From assembly GCA_902785945.1 (NCBI GenBank), contig CADAAR010000009.1, positions 35,363-99,362 on the forward strand: DNA of 64,000 nt, written 5' to 3'. This document shows, one piece after another, positions 34,201 through 41,592 of the stretch. The notes beneath the pieces were generated by a model. The model did no database searches. It was not told the DNA's origin and saw only the letters and a program-made list of their open reading frames with translations. Each line of letters opens with the position of its first letter. Position 1 is the first letter of the stretch. Made by a program: the position numbers and the translations under genes. This stretch comes from an uncultured Prevotellaceae bacterium. Lineage in GTDB: Bacteria; Bacteroidota; Bacteroidia; Bacteroidales; Bacteroidaceae.

Positions 34201-34751
34201 GGTATACAGGTTTTTCAGAGGTCTATGAATACCGCATCAACGGCGACGGCACCATCGCCCTCCATCATGTTCTTGAGCCGGAGGGATCGATGCCCGCACT
34301 GCTGCCACGAATCGGTCTGACCATGACGCTCAACGACCAGTTGCAGCAGGTCAGATGGTATGGTCGCGGACCGGAAGAGAACTACCCCGACCGCAAGACG
34401 GGCTATGCCATAGGTGTCTATGAGAATAATGTTGACGGTATGTTCGAGCCATATCTCATTCCGCAGGATTGCGGTCTGCGTTGCGACAACCGCTGGCTTA
34501 TGATGGGCAATCCGGCAGGTCACGGCATTCGTTTCTCAATGGATCAACCGTTCAACTTCAACGCCTATCATTACAGCACCGACCATCTCACCCGTGCGGT
34601 ATATACCTATCAGCTCCAACCTCAGGATGGCATCACGCTTAACCTGGACTACGCCACTACGGGTGTAGGCTGTACAGCATGTTACGTCCTGCCGGGCTAT
34701 CAGGTCAAGCCCACTCGCTATGAGCGCAATCTGACAATAAAACTGTTTTAA
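31203..34751 (+). CDS. Glycoside hydrolase family 2 (beta-galactosidase-like) with inserted LamG domain, 5' end disrupted
   Basis: An open frame of 1182 residues from GTG 31203. It starts inside the GH2 sugar-binding domain (VPSNWEMRGFG) and continues through the immunoglobulin-like domain and TIM barrel: acid/base in WSAGNESGEG (E381) and nucleophile in SFMDEYISVAGN (E448; LacZ reads EYAHAMGN here). A LamG-like lectin module is inserted at about 520-720 (NWHHVEACYDGRQMTVSIDGKQVA). The LacZ small-chain domain closes the protein (VRWYGRGPEENYPDRKTG). The first 60 or so residues of the sandwich domain are in another frame (31012-31202), so the product may be inactive or the base call may be wrong. 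Catalytic residues are intact, so any damage is recent. The likely substrate is a beta-galactoside side chain of pectin. Confidence 0.85.
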   Translation: MPSNWEMRGFGDALFRNVSTPFKADPPSVPHDYNPTGAYRTMFTVPEEWKGEEVFLRFEKVASASFLWINGQQVGYNEGAQEPAEYNITPYLKKGRNTLAMLVTKYSDGYYLEGQDYWRLAGIFDDVWLYATPKTRLFDWYVTTDLDSDYRDAELNIEATVRSYDVQPVATPLKVQAVLTDAAGRTVVEMESPAASFASGSKSLMLNMKQHVSNPLKWTAETPNLYTLKMYLMDASTGKRLSESTAEDARQDVGFKETEMRDNVFYLNGKPLKVNAQNSHMQDPDDGHRVTDELIKKDMTILKQFGFNAVRTSHYPPAPRYLEYAARYGLYIIDEAGVEAHATEWVSGDKRFIPMYRERARRMVLRDRNQPAVLFWSAGNESGEGPNIGEVIEEGRKYDHTRWWMYGGNAYSHRAEDIIGPRYPTPLSLDLRVGRHGDGDVRPSFMDEYISVAGNGGGMFDEMWRAVYTHERCIGGAVWDFVSPGLTQTARRLTDSSPHQVMAHIMGNAKLVERSISGRLLPKGRKNHVIDMNGHDQWVEVYRDDCLEITGQAITVSFDVYPRKLISSCGSFVTKGEWQFGVQQNGKEQLTFYINTDKAPAQQGSDAANARPGFRRSAPTNYKYELQAPLPADWEYNWHHVEACYDGRQMTVSIDGKQVARMEAQGNIINAPFPVNIGRNEQTHGQDTRVYVCDALMDNVIIADASGELLHLDFEGEQQEGKYFSYGIGARTYGTIWPDRTVQPEIWQMKKSAQPISCRLLSADGGTIEVWNRNHFLNTSYYDIKWQLYEDDVCLQQGTINPDVEPLGKKIVTLPYRRPDIKPGCEYRLMLTSSLKADEIWAQKGLVMAWDQLELPWRQLVVPVDNAVGKAVLSQNNDAIVVSGEGFSYSFTPDGQLYSIRQDGQELLKTPLQMNVWRAPLAVELDGWSQGNITYHNRKAWNGSQIANEYYSNNLQATTRIPISCEAFEADGQVFVNVRCFTQFGAPVNTSLDAYIVGLRYTGFSEVYEYRINGDGTIALHHVLEPEGSMPALLPRIGLTMTLNDQLQQVRWYGRGPEENYPDRKTGYAIGVYENNVDGMFEPYLIPQDCGLRCDNRWLMMGNPAGHGIRFSMDQPFNFNAYHYSTDHLTRAVYTYQLQPQDGITLNLDYATTGVGCTACYVLPGYQVKPTRYERNLTIKLF

Positions 34752-34762
34752 TAATTTAGGAT

Positions 34763-35644
34763 TCAGTCATTCTCTTGCAGCCAGCAGGTGAGAACTTGGC
34801 AATACGCTTCGTAGGCATCAATAAAGCAGGTATGGCGGGAGCGTCGGAACAGATGCCATTGACTGTTAGGAATATTCTCGTAAAGCGATGCCGCCACAAC
34901 GGGGGTACAGATATCGCGTGTGCCACTACAGATGAGGGTGGGCTGAGATATCAGGCTCAATTTATCTGTGTACTCGAAGTCTTTAAGACTACCAAGAGGC
35001 TGATATTCATTGGGCCCCCAGCCATAGAGATAGGCTTCTGTACCAGCACGCTTCGGACGACGGATGCACTCGGGCGAGTGTTCGTCGACACTGATGACAA
35101 ACTGCTCGAAGTAATGATCGTTGGCTCGTAAATAGGCGGGATCATCCCACTTGTTTGTGACTTCGGCATGACGAATGGCTTCCTGGTCTTCTGCAGACAA
35201 ATATTTGATGAGCCGGTGTTGTTCGCTTGCCCACAGACTGCTGGAGGCATGACCGGAAGAAAGAATCAGCGACTTGACTCCTTGCGGCTGGTGGTCAATG
35301 ACATACGCAATAGCCTGCATGGCTCCCCACGACTGACCGAGTATGTGTACAGTGTCGAGATGAAGATAGTCGCGGATGGCGATGAGTTCGTCTATCCAAG
35401 TCTTCTGCGTCCAAAGTTCGGGATGACCGTCGAGATAGGAATTACCGCAGCCTATCTGGTCGTAGGATATGACTTGCCGCCCAGTATCAGCAATGCTATC
35501 GAGCACCTCGAAATAGTTGTGCGTGCTTCCCGGTCCACCATGGAGTAACAGTAGGGGTGCTTTCTCCGATGCTTCGCCCACTACCCGATAATAAGTTTGG
35601 TAGCCCATAAAGGGCATGTAACCCTCTGTGATAATGTTATTCAT
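34763..35644 (-). CDS. pip: Proline iminopeptidase-like alpha/beta hydrolase
   Basis: A 293-residue S33-type hydrolase that should release N-terminal proline from peptides. HGGPG (oxyanion region), YDQIGCGNS, GQSWGAMQ (nucleophile Ser), an Asp in CSGTRDICTP and His in SRHTCF complete the triad. No signal peptide, so it is cytosolic. It is a solitary minus-strand gene between two plus-strand sugar operons and ends 12 bp from the GH2 stop (convergent). A promoter -7 box ends only 4 bases before the ATG; the mRNA may be leaderless, or translation may begin at Met10. Confidence 0.86.
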   Translation of the reverse strand: MNNIITEGYMPFMGYQTYYRVVGEASEKAPLLLLHGGPGSTHNYFEVLDSIADTGRQVISYDQIGCGNSYLDGHPELWTQKTWIDELIAIRDYLHLDTVHILGQSWGAMQAIAYVIDHQPQGVKSLILSSGHASSSLWASEQHRLIKYLSAEDQEAIRHAEVTNKWDDPAYLRANDHYFEQFVISVDEHSPECIRRPKRAGTEAYLYGWGPNEYQPLGSLKDFEYTDKLSLISQPTLICSGTRDICTPVVAASLYENIPNSQWHLFRRSRHTCFIDAYEAYCQVLTCWLQEND

Positions 35645-35648
35645 GCCA

Positions 35649-35680
35649 CAAAGATAGGCATTTTTCTGTTATCATCCAAA
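35649..35680 (-). promoter_or_regulatory. Promoter of the proline iminopeptidase gene
   Basis: On the minus strand: TTTG (35680-35677), 20 bp, TATCTTTG (35656-35649), then only 4 bp to the ATG. Confidence 0.62.
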
Positions 35681-35770
35681 TTTTGGGCAGAATTTTTTCA
35701 TAACTCTTCCTATGATTCACCGGACCTATTTCCGTGAGTCTGAAATCGTTTTGAGGTGTGCAAATAAAAT

Positions 35771-35814
35771 TTTCCCGTATCGCTTGGCGGTACGGGAAAT
35801 TATTTGTACTTTTG
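35771..35814 (+). promoter_or_regulatory. FucP-type permease promoter with -33 box inside an inverted repeat carrying the conserved 13-mer
   Basis: CTTG (35783-35786), 20 bp, TACTTTTG (35807-35814). Arms TTTCCCGTA (35771-35779) and TACGGGAAA (35791-35799) flank an 11-base centre; with its flanking bases it reads ATCGCTTGGCGGT. The arms differ from those at the PL11 promoter (16571-16605), but the centre and the 16-base distance to the -7 box are the same. Confidence 0.82.
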
Positions 35815-35843
35815 CACGCTGAATACACCTATTTATATATTAT

Positions 35844-37169
35844 ATGGAGCAGAAGAAGAAATTAATTCCTGGGAAGTATCTGCTGACGTTTATTCTCGTC
35901 ACCTCGCTGTTTGCCCTCTGGGGCTTTGCCAACGATATCACCAACCCGATGGTGGCAGCCTTCCAGACCGTGATGGAACTGTCGGCCGCCAAGGCCTCGC
36001 TAATTCAGTTTGCCTTCTATGGCGGCTATGCCACGATGGCCATACCGGCAGCGTTGTTTATCAGGCGCTATTCGTATAAGAGCGGTATTCTGCTGGGACT
36101 GGCGCTCTATGCCATCGGTGCATTCCTGTTTATCCCCGCCGCCAACTACCAGCAGTTCTCCTTCTTCTGTATCTCGTTGTATATCCTGACCTTTGGTCTG
36201 GCCTTCCTGGAGACAACGGCTAATCCGTTTATCCTCTCGCTGGGCGACAAGGAGACCTCTACCCGACGGTTGAACATGGCGCAGGCCTTCAATCCTGTGG
36301 GATCGCTCTGTGGTATGGCTGTCGCCTCGTTTATTGTGCTGCCGGAACTGTTGTCGGACAAGCGCGATGAGGCTGGACAGATTATCTTCCCCCTGTTGAG
36401 TGAGGCCGAGAAGGCAGACATCCGTCTGCACGACCTGGCCGTGATACGCGACCCGTATGTGGCCATCGGACTGGTGGTGCTCATTGTGTTGGCGGTGATT
36501 GCCATTACCAAGATGCCGAAGACGCAGAGTGAGGAAGAGAAGGCTGCGGGAAAGACCAATAGCGTGGGTACGACGCTCAGGAATCTCTGGCACAACAATA
36601 TCTACCGTGAGGGTGTGTTTGCACAGATGTGTTATGTGGCCGCACAGATCATGGTATGGACCTTCATCATACAGTATGCCGACCACCTGGGTATCAACAA
36701 GGCCAAGGCTCAGATGTTTAATATCTGCGCCATGTCGTTGAACCTGACAGGACGATTCCTGGGCACGTATTGTATGAAGTGGGTGAACACACGTAAGCTG
36801 TTGACCATCTTCGGCGTCTGTGCCAGCATCTGCACGCTCGGTGCTATCTGCATCGAGGGTATGTGGGGCCTGTATTCGCTGGTGGCCATCAGTCTTTTTA
36901 TGAGTATTATGTTCCCCAGCATCTATGGTATTGCGCTGGAGGATGTGGACGCGAAGGATACCCACCTCGGCGCCGCCTTCCTGGTGATGGCGATCGTGGG
37001 TGGTGCGCTGATGCCGCCGCTGCAGGGATGGGTGATTGACCAGCAGGTGATTATGGGTCATCCGGCTGTGAACGTGTCGTTCGTGCTGCCGCTGATCTGT
37101 TTCCTGATCATCATCTGCTACGGCTACAGAGCCTACAAGAAGGGAATAGTAATAAAGACAACGAATTAA
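35844..37169 (+). CDS. FucP-type sugar:H+ symporter (MFS, FGHS group)
   Basis: A 441-residue, 12-helix MFS permease of the fucose/glucose-galactose:H+ symporter group. Family motifs are clear: LWGFANDITNPMV in helix 1, LIQFAFYGGYATMAIPAALFIRRYSYKSGI, and FLETTANPFI. The Glu of the last motif matches E135 of E. coli FucP, but the position of FucP D46 is Asn here (NDITN against NLND), as in a Bacteroidota subgroup, so the coupling or sugar specificity may differ. It heads a unit with a zinc dehydrogenase, a GH2 enzyme and an L-rhamnose mutarotase. L-rhamnose or a related 6-deoxyhexose is therefore as likely a substrate as L-fucose. Confidence 0.86.
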   Translation: MEQKKKLIPGKYLLTFILVTSLFALWGFANDITNPMVAAFQTVMELSAAKASLIQFAFYGGYATMAIPAALFIRRYSYKSGILLGLALYAIGAFLFIPAANYQQFSFFCISLYILTFGLAFLETTANPFILSLGDKETSTRRLNMAQAFNPVGSLCGMAVASFIVLPELLSDKRDEAGQIIFPLLSEAEKADIRLHDLAVIRDPYVAIGLVVLIVLAVIAITKMPKTQSEEEKAAGKTNSVGTTLRNLWHNNIYREGVFAQMCYVAAQIMVWTFIIQYADHLGINKAKAQMFNICAMSLNLTGRFLGTYCMKWVNTRKLLTIFGVCASICTLGAICIEGMWGLYSLVAISLFMSIMFPSIYGIALEDVDAKDTHLGAAFLVMAIVGGALMPPLQGWVIDQQVIMGHPAVNVSFVLPLICFLIIICYGYRAYKKGIVIKTTN

Positions 37170-37205
37170 AACGAATTACACGAATTGGACGAATAAATTC
37201 GTTGT
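37158..37205 (+). repeat. Period-9/10 repeat ACGAATT(NN) x4 flanked by a 10-bp inverted repeat
   Basis: Units begin ACGAAT at 37161, 37171, 37180 and 37189. The first overlaps the permease stop codon (37167-37169). ACAACGAATT (37158-37167) and AATTCGTTGT (37196-37205) enclose the array, so the mRNA could form a long hairpin between the permease and dehydrogenase genes. Confidence 0.75.
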
Positions 37206-37223
37206 TTAAAAGAAAATATAAAA

Positions 37224-38240
37224 ATGAAAGCAATTCAGATTAGTGAGCCTTCGGTGATGAAGGTGATTGACATGGTCGAGCCTCAGATGGGCGATGGCGA
37301 TGTGTTGTTGAAAATGAGATACGTGGGTTTCTGCGGTAGCGACCTGAATACCTTCCGCGGTGGTAACCCGATGGTAAAGATGCCTGTAGTGCCCGGTCAT
37401 GAGGTGGGGGCCGAGATTGTCAGCGTGGGTAAGAATGTGCCCGACCTGCTGAAGCCCGGCATGATTGTGACTGTGAATCCCTATACCAACTGTGGCAAGT
37501 GCGCCTCGTGTCGTAACGGCAGGGTGAATGCCTGTGAGCACAACGAGACGCTTGGCGTGCAGCGTTGGGGCGCCATGCGCGAACTGCTGGTGTTGCCATG
37601 GGAGAAAGTGATTCCAGCTGAGAGTCTGGATCCACGTACCTGTGCCTTGATAGAGCCGATGAGTGTGGGCTTCCATGCTGTGAACCGTGCCCAAGTGACG
37701 GATATCGATGTGGTGATGGTGATTGGTTGTGGTATGGTGGGTATGGGCGCCGTGGTGCGTGCCGCCCTGCGTGGAGCTACTGTCATTGCGGCCGACATCG
37801 ACGACGAGAAACTGGCATTGGCCAAGGAAATGGGTGCTACCTATGCCGTGAACACGCTTCAGGAGGATGTGCATGCCCGTCTGCAGAAGCTGACGGGTGG
37901 TTTCGGTCCTGATGTGGTGATTGAGGCGGTGGGCAGTGTGCCTACCTACCAGATGGCTATCAACGAGGTGGCCTTTACGGGTCGCGTGGTCTGTATCGGC
38001 TATGCCAAGAGTGAGGTGTCGTTCCAGACGAAGTATTTCGTGCAGAAGGAACTCGATATCCGTGGCTCGCGTAATGCCCAGCCTTCTGATTTCAGGGCTG
38101 TGATTCACTATCTGCAGCGCGGTACCTGTCCTGTGGACCGTCTGATTAGTGGTGATGTAGCACCGGAGCAGGCTCTTGAGGCCATGCAGCAGTGGGCGGA
38201 GAATCCGGGAAAAGTGTTCAGGATTCTGGTACATTTTTAG
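37224..38240 (+). CDS. Zinc-dependent medium-chain dehydrogenase
   Basis: A 338-residue MDR-family enzyme. Catalytic zinc ligands are visible in GFCGSDL and PGHEVGAE, and four structural-zinc cysteines in NCGKCASCRNGRVNAC. The Rossmann fold has VMVIGCGMVGMGAV and an Asp at the end of the second strand (AADIDD), pointing to NAD preference. Relatives oxidise secondary alcohols of polyols and sugar acids. Next to a deoxysugar permease and mutarotase it could act at a keto-deoxy sugar acid step, which is inference. The gene follows the permease through a repeat-filled 54-bp gap. Confidence 0.85.
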   Translation: MKAIQISEPSVMKVIDMVEPQMGDGDVLLKMRYVGFCGSDLNTFRGGNPMVKMPVVPGHEVGAEIVSVGKNVPDLLKPGMIVTVNPYTNCGKCASCRNGRVNACEHNETLGVQRWGAMRELLVLPWEKVIPAESLDPRTCALIEPMSVGFHAVNRAQVTDIDVVMVIGCGMVGMGAVVRAALRGATVIAADIDDEKLALAKEMGATYAVNTLQEDVHARLQKLTGGFGPDVVIEAVGSVPTYQMAINEVAFTGRVVCIGYAKSEVSFQTKYFVQKELDIRGSRNAQPSDFRAVIHYLQRGTCPVDRLISGDVAPEQALEAMQQWAENPGKVFRILVHF

Positions 38241-38263
38241 TGAAGAGTGAATAGTATTGACGG

Positions 38264-41137
38264 ATGAGACGGGTTGCGCTTCTGGTTTGTATGATGATGG
38301 GATGGTGTGCTGTGTGGGCACAGGAAACCATCAGTATAGCGGGTGACTGGGAATTGTCGTTGGGTGATTCGCTGCACTATAACGACTATGTGGTACTGCC
38401 TGGGTCGCTGCTGACCAACGGCAAGGGTGACCCCGTGTCGGTGAAAACCCAGTGGACGGGCTCGCTCTACGACTCGTCGTACTATTTCAACCCCTATATG
38501 GAGAAATATCGGGTGGAGGGTAACATGAAGTTCCCCTTCTTCCTGACGCCTGAGACGCACTATGTGGGCCATGCCTGGTACAAGAAGAGCGTGTATGTGC
38601 CCTCGTCGTGGAAGAAAAGTAGGGTGGTGCTGTTTCTGGAGCGACCGCATATCGAGACCACAGTCTTTGTAAACGGTGTGAAGGTGCAGCATCAGATGTC
38701 GCTCTCCACACCCCATGAGTATGACATCACCCGATGGCTGGTGGCGGGACAGCGTAACAACATCGCCATCTGTGTGTATAACGGCATCGAGAACGTATGT
38801 GTGGGTCAGGACTCGCATTCGGTGACCGACCAGACGCAAGGCAACTGGAACGGCATTGCCGGTCGCATGGAACTGCGCAGCACGCCGAACGATGTGTTTT
38901 TCAAGAAGGTCAGGCTGACACCGTTTATCATGACCGGACAGGTGCGTGTGGAAGTAGAGGTGGACGGCTCTGATTTGGCTCGTCGTTTTAACAGATATGA
39001 ACCAGATTATCCGCGACTACATATCGTGATAGTGTCTGACAATAAACCCGACTCGTTGGTGAGAGAGGTCGTTGTCGGCATATATGAACCGAAGTCCTCG
39101 TTTATGGTGACATTGGGCGAGGAGATATCCATCTGGAACGAGTTCTTCCCGCAGCTTTACCGCATCGGCATGAGTGTGGGGCATGACTATTATGAGACCA
39201 CCTTCGGCATGCGTAACATCACTGTGGATGGACGGCAGATTATGATCAACGGTCGTCCTGTTTGGATGCGTGGCACGGTAGAGAACTGCTGTTTCCCTGA
39301 GACGGGCTATCCCCCCATGGATGAGGAGTCATGGCTGAAGATCTTCCGGAAGTGTAAGGCCTACGGCCTGAACCACATGCGGTTTCACAGCTATTGTCCG
39401 CCCGAGGCGGCTTTTGCCGCTGCCGACAGGGTGGGCTTCTATTTGCAGCCCGAGGGACCATCGTGGCCCAATCATGGCGTCAGACTGCGTCGCGGACAGA
39501 AAATCGATGCGTATCTGTTAGAGGAGTCGAAACGCATTGTCGATACCTACGGTCATCACCCCTCGTTTGTGATGATGGCAGCAGGTAATGAGCCTGCCGG
39601 CGACTGGGTGAGCTATTGCAATGACTGGGTGAAGGAGATGAAGAAATATGACCCGGCGCGTCTTTATTGCGGGGCATCGGTCGGTGGTGGCTGGGCCTGG
39701 GATGACGGTTCGGAGTATCATGTGAAGGGTGGAGCCCGCGGTCTGGATTGGGATCGGCATGCACCACACTCTGATGATGACTATTACGACCAGATTGTCC
39801 GTCCGCGGAATTACAAGGATACCGTAGAGAATAACTCGCCCATCATTGCCCACGAACAGGGACAGTGGTGTGCTTTCCCCGACTTCAAGGAGATATCGCA
39901 GTATACGGGTGTCTATAAGGCCAAGAACTTCGAGATTTTCCGTGACCTGTTGTGCGACAATGGTATGGAGCAGCAGGCAGAGAAGTTCCTCATGGCGAGT
40001 GGAAAGCTGCAGACCCTCTGTTATAAGTATGAGATAGAACGTAACCTGCGCACGAAGGACTATGCCGGTTTCCAGCTGTTGGCCCTCAACGACTACAGCG
40101 GACAGGGTACGGCTCTAGAAGGTGTGTTGAACGTGCATTGGCAGGAGAAAGGCTATATCAATGACGAGGAATGGCGGGAGTTTTGTAACCGGATTGTGCC
40201 ATTGGCAAAGTTCCCCAAGTTCGTCTATGCCGCTGGTGATACGCTGAGGGTGCCCGTCGAGGTGTATAATGCCTATGTAACGACTATCGACTCCGTGCGC
40301 AGTACCTATTATATCACCGATGACCAACAGCAGGTGGTGGCAGGTGGTGCCCTTGCTCTCGGTAAGTTGCCTGTGGGCAAGAACCTGGACCTCGGAACAG
40401 TGGTTTTCCCGCTCGATAAAATCATCAAACCCACAAAGCTGACGCTGACAGTCGCACTCAGCGGGGTGTTTAGGAATCATTGGGACTTTTGGGTATACCC
40501 GAAGAGTGAAGAGTTTGCTACCGCAGGAGAAATCTTTATTGCGGATTCGCTCGACAGCAAGGCACTGGATGTGCTGAGGAAAGGTGGTAAGGTGTTGTTG
40601 ACGGCAGCAGGGAAGGTGCGCTATGGGCGCGATGTGGTGCAACACTACCTGCCCGTGTTCTGGAACACGTCGTGGTTTAAGATGCGTCCGCCACATACCA
40701 CTGGCGCCTATATTGACAAGCAGCATCCACTCTTCAAATATGATTTCCCCACCGACGACTGGAGCAACCTGAACTGGTGGGAACTGTTGAACCGTGCCCA
40801 AGTGATGAACCTAACGGAATTTCCTAAGGATTATCAGTCGCCGATACAGCCCATCGACACCTGGCACGTGAGTAGGAAGTTGGGTATGTTGGTGGAGGCT
40901 AAAGTGTTGAAAGGCAGGCTGTTGATGACTACGATGGACATCACCTCCGATTTGGAACACCGTCTGGTGGCCCGTCAGATGCGGCAGGCTATCCTCGCCT
41001 ATATGCAGAGCGATGACTTCCAGCCCTCGCTGACGCTTCAGCCGAAGGTGGTTTCAAACCTCTTTACAAAGGATGCACCTAAGGTGGATATGTTTACCAA
41101 CGACTCGCCCGACGAACTGAAACCCAAGTTGAAATAG
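38264..41137 (+). CDS. Secreted glycoside hydrolase family 2 enzyme
   Basis: A 957-residue protein with a signal peptide (to VWAQ). A sugar-binding jelly roll (VGHAWYKKSVYVPSSWKK) and immunoglobulin-like domain precede the TIM barrel. The catalytic acid/base is in MMAAGNEPAG (E443) and the nucleophile in IIAHEQGQWC (E531). The barrel has the GH2 pattern but the HEQGQWCAFPD signature of a non-LacZ subgroup, so beta-galactosidase activity should not be assumed; beta-glucuronidase- or galacturonidase-type activities are open. A roughly 300-residue C-terminal region is beta-rich. It lies 23 bp after the dehydrogenase and 13 bp before the mutarotase, in one operon. Confidence 0.86.
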   Translation: MRRVALLVCMMMGWCAVWAQETISIAGDWELSLGDSLHYNDYVVLPGSLLTNGKGDPVSVKTQWTGSLYDSSYYFNPYMEKYRVEGNMKFPFFLTPETHYVGHAWYKKSVYVPSSWKKSRVVLFLERPHIETTVFVNGVKVQHQMSLSTPHEYDITRWLVAGQRNNIAICVYNGIENVCVGQDSHSVTDQTQGNWNGIAGRMELRSTPNDVFFKKVRLTPFIMTGQVRVEVEVDGSDLARRFNRYEPDYPRLHIVIVSDNKPDSLVREVVVGIYEPKSSFMVTLGEEISIWNEFFPQLYRIGMSVGHDYYETTFGMRNITVDGRQIMINGRPVWMRGTVENCCFPETGYPPMDEESWLKIFRKCKAYGLNHMRFHSYCPPEAAFAAADRVGFYLQPEGPSWPNHGVRLRRGQKIDAYLLEESKRIVDTYGHHPSFVMMAAGNEPAGDWVSYCNDWVKEMKKYDPARLYCGASVGGGWAWDDGSEYHVKGGARGLDWDRHAPHSDDDYYDQIVRPRNYKDTVENNSPIIAHEQGQWCAFPDFKEISQYTGVYKAKNFEIFRDLLCDNGMEQQAEKFLMASGKLQTLCYKYEIERNLRTKDYAGFQLLALNDYSGQGTALEGVLNVHWQEKGYINDEEWREFCNRIVPLAKFPKFVYAAGDTLRVPVEVYNAYVTTIDSVRSTYYITDDQQQVVAGGALALGKLPVGKNLDLGTVVFPLDKIIKPTKLTLTVALSGVFRNHWDFWVYPKSEEFATAGEIFIADSLDSKALDVLRKGGKVLLTAAGKVRYGRDVVQHYLPVFWNTSWFKMRPPHTTGAYIDKQHPLFKYDFPTDDWSNLNWWELLNRAQVMNLTEFPKDYQSPIQPIDTWHVSRKLGMLVEAKVLKGRLLMTTMDITSDLEHRLVARQMRQAILAYMQSDDFQPSLTLQPKVVSNLFTKDAPKVDMFTNDSPDELKPKLK

Positions 41138-41150
41138 AAAAACCAGCATT

Positions 41151-41468
41151 ATGAAGCGATTTGCCTTTAAGATGTACCTCAAACCGGGGTGCGAACAAGA
41201 ATACGAGAAGCGTCATGCTGCCATCTGGCCTGAGCTCGTGAAGATGATCAAAGATGGTGGCGTCAGTAACTACAGCATCTACTGGGATAAAGATACCAAT
41301 ATCCTCTTCGGCTATCAGGAGTGTGAAGGGGAGGGGAACTCACAGGATACTGACAACGTGGACCCTATCACCCAGAAATGGTGGGACATGATGGCGGATA
41401 TCATGGAGGTTAATCCTGACAATTCGCCAGTGACCGTACCCATCCAGGAGGTGTTTCATCTGGACTGA
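41151..41468 (+). CDS. rhaM: L-rhamnose mutarotase (RhaM-like)
   Basis: A 105-residue single-domain protein of the DUF718/RhaM family, which interconverts the anomers of L-rhamnose. It matches in length and in RHAAIWPELVKMIKDGGVSNYSIYWD, where the His-22-type catalytic residue lies, and in WWDMMADIME. It is the last gene of the permease operon. Its presence is the best local evidence that the operon handles L-rhamnose released from rhamnogalacturonan. FucU-like fucose mutarotases are a different family. Confidence 0.86.
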   Translation: MKRFAFKMYLKPGCEQEYEKRHAAIWPELVKMIKDGGVSNYSIYWDKDTNILFGYQECEGEGNSQDTDNVDPITQKWWDMMADIMEVNPDNSPVTVPIQEVFHLD

Positions 41469-41494
41469 TACTTGACCTATCTTAATTTTAACAA

Positions 41495-41535
41495 GGATTA
41501 ATCTTTTTTTTCGAGAGATAATGAGAGATTAATCC
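41495..41535. promoter_or_regulatory. Twin GATTAATC palindromes upstream of purH
   Basis: GGATTAATC (41495-41503) and GATTAATCC (41527-41535) are mirror images. Each contains the palindromic octamer GATTAATC, with centres 31 bp apart (three helical turns). They precede the purH -7 box, so they may be regulator sites. Confidence 0.5.
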
Positions 41536-41545
41536 AGGGATTTTG

Positions 41546-41584
41546 TAACTTTGCACCCTAATTGCATTATTTATAACGTTATAA
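41546..41584 (+). promoter_or_regulatory. purH-mre operon -7 box and leader palindrome
   Basis: TAACTTTG (41546-41553) fits TAnnTTTG, but no TTTG lies 19-21 bp upstream. Downstream of the expected transcription start, 41571-41584 is a perfect 14-bp palindrome TTATAACGTTATAA, just before the purH ribosome-binding region. Confidence 0.55.
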
Positions 41585-41592
41585 AAGAAAAA

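Noticed and set aside
36000-37061. Long minus-strand ORF under the FucP-type gene
   Set aside because: A His/Gln-rich low-complexity product antisense to a clear MFS permease; a shadow frame.
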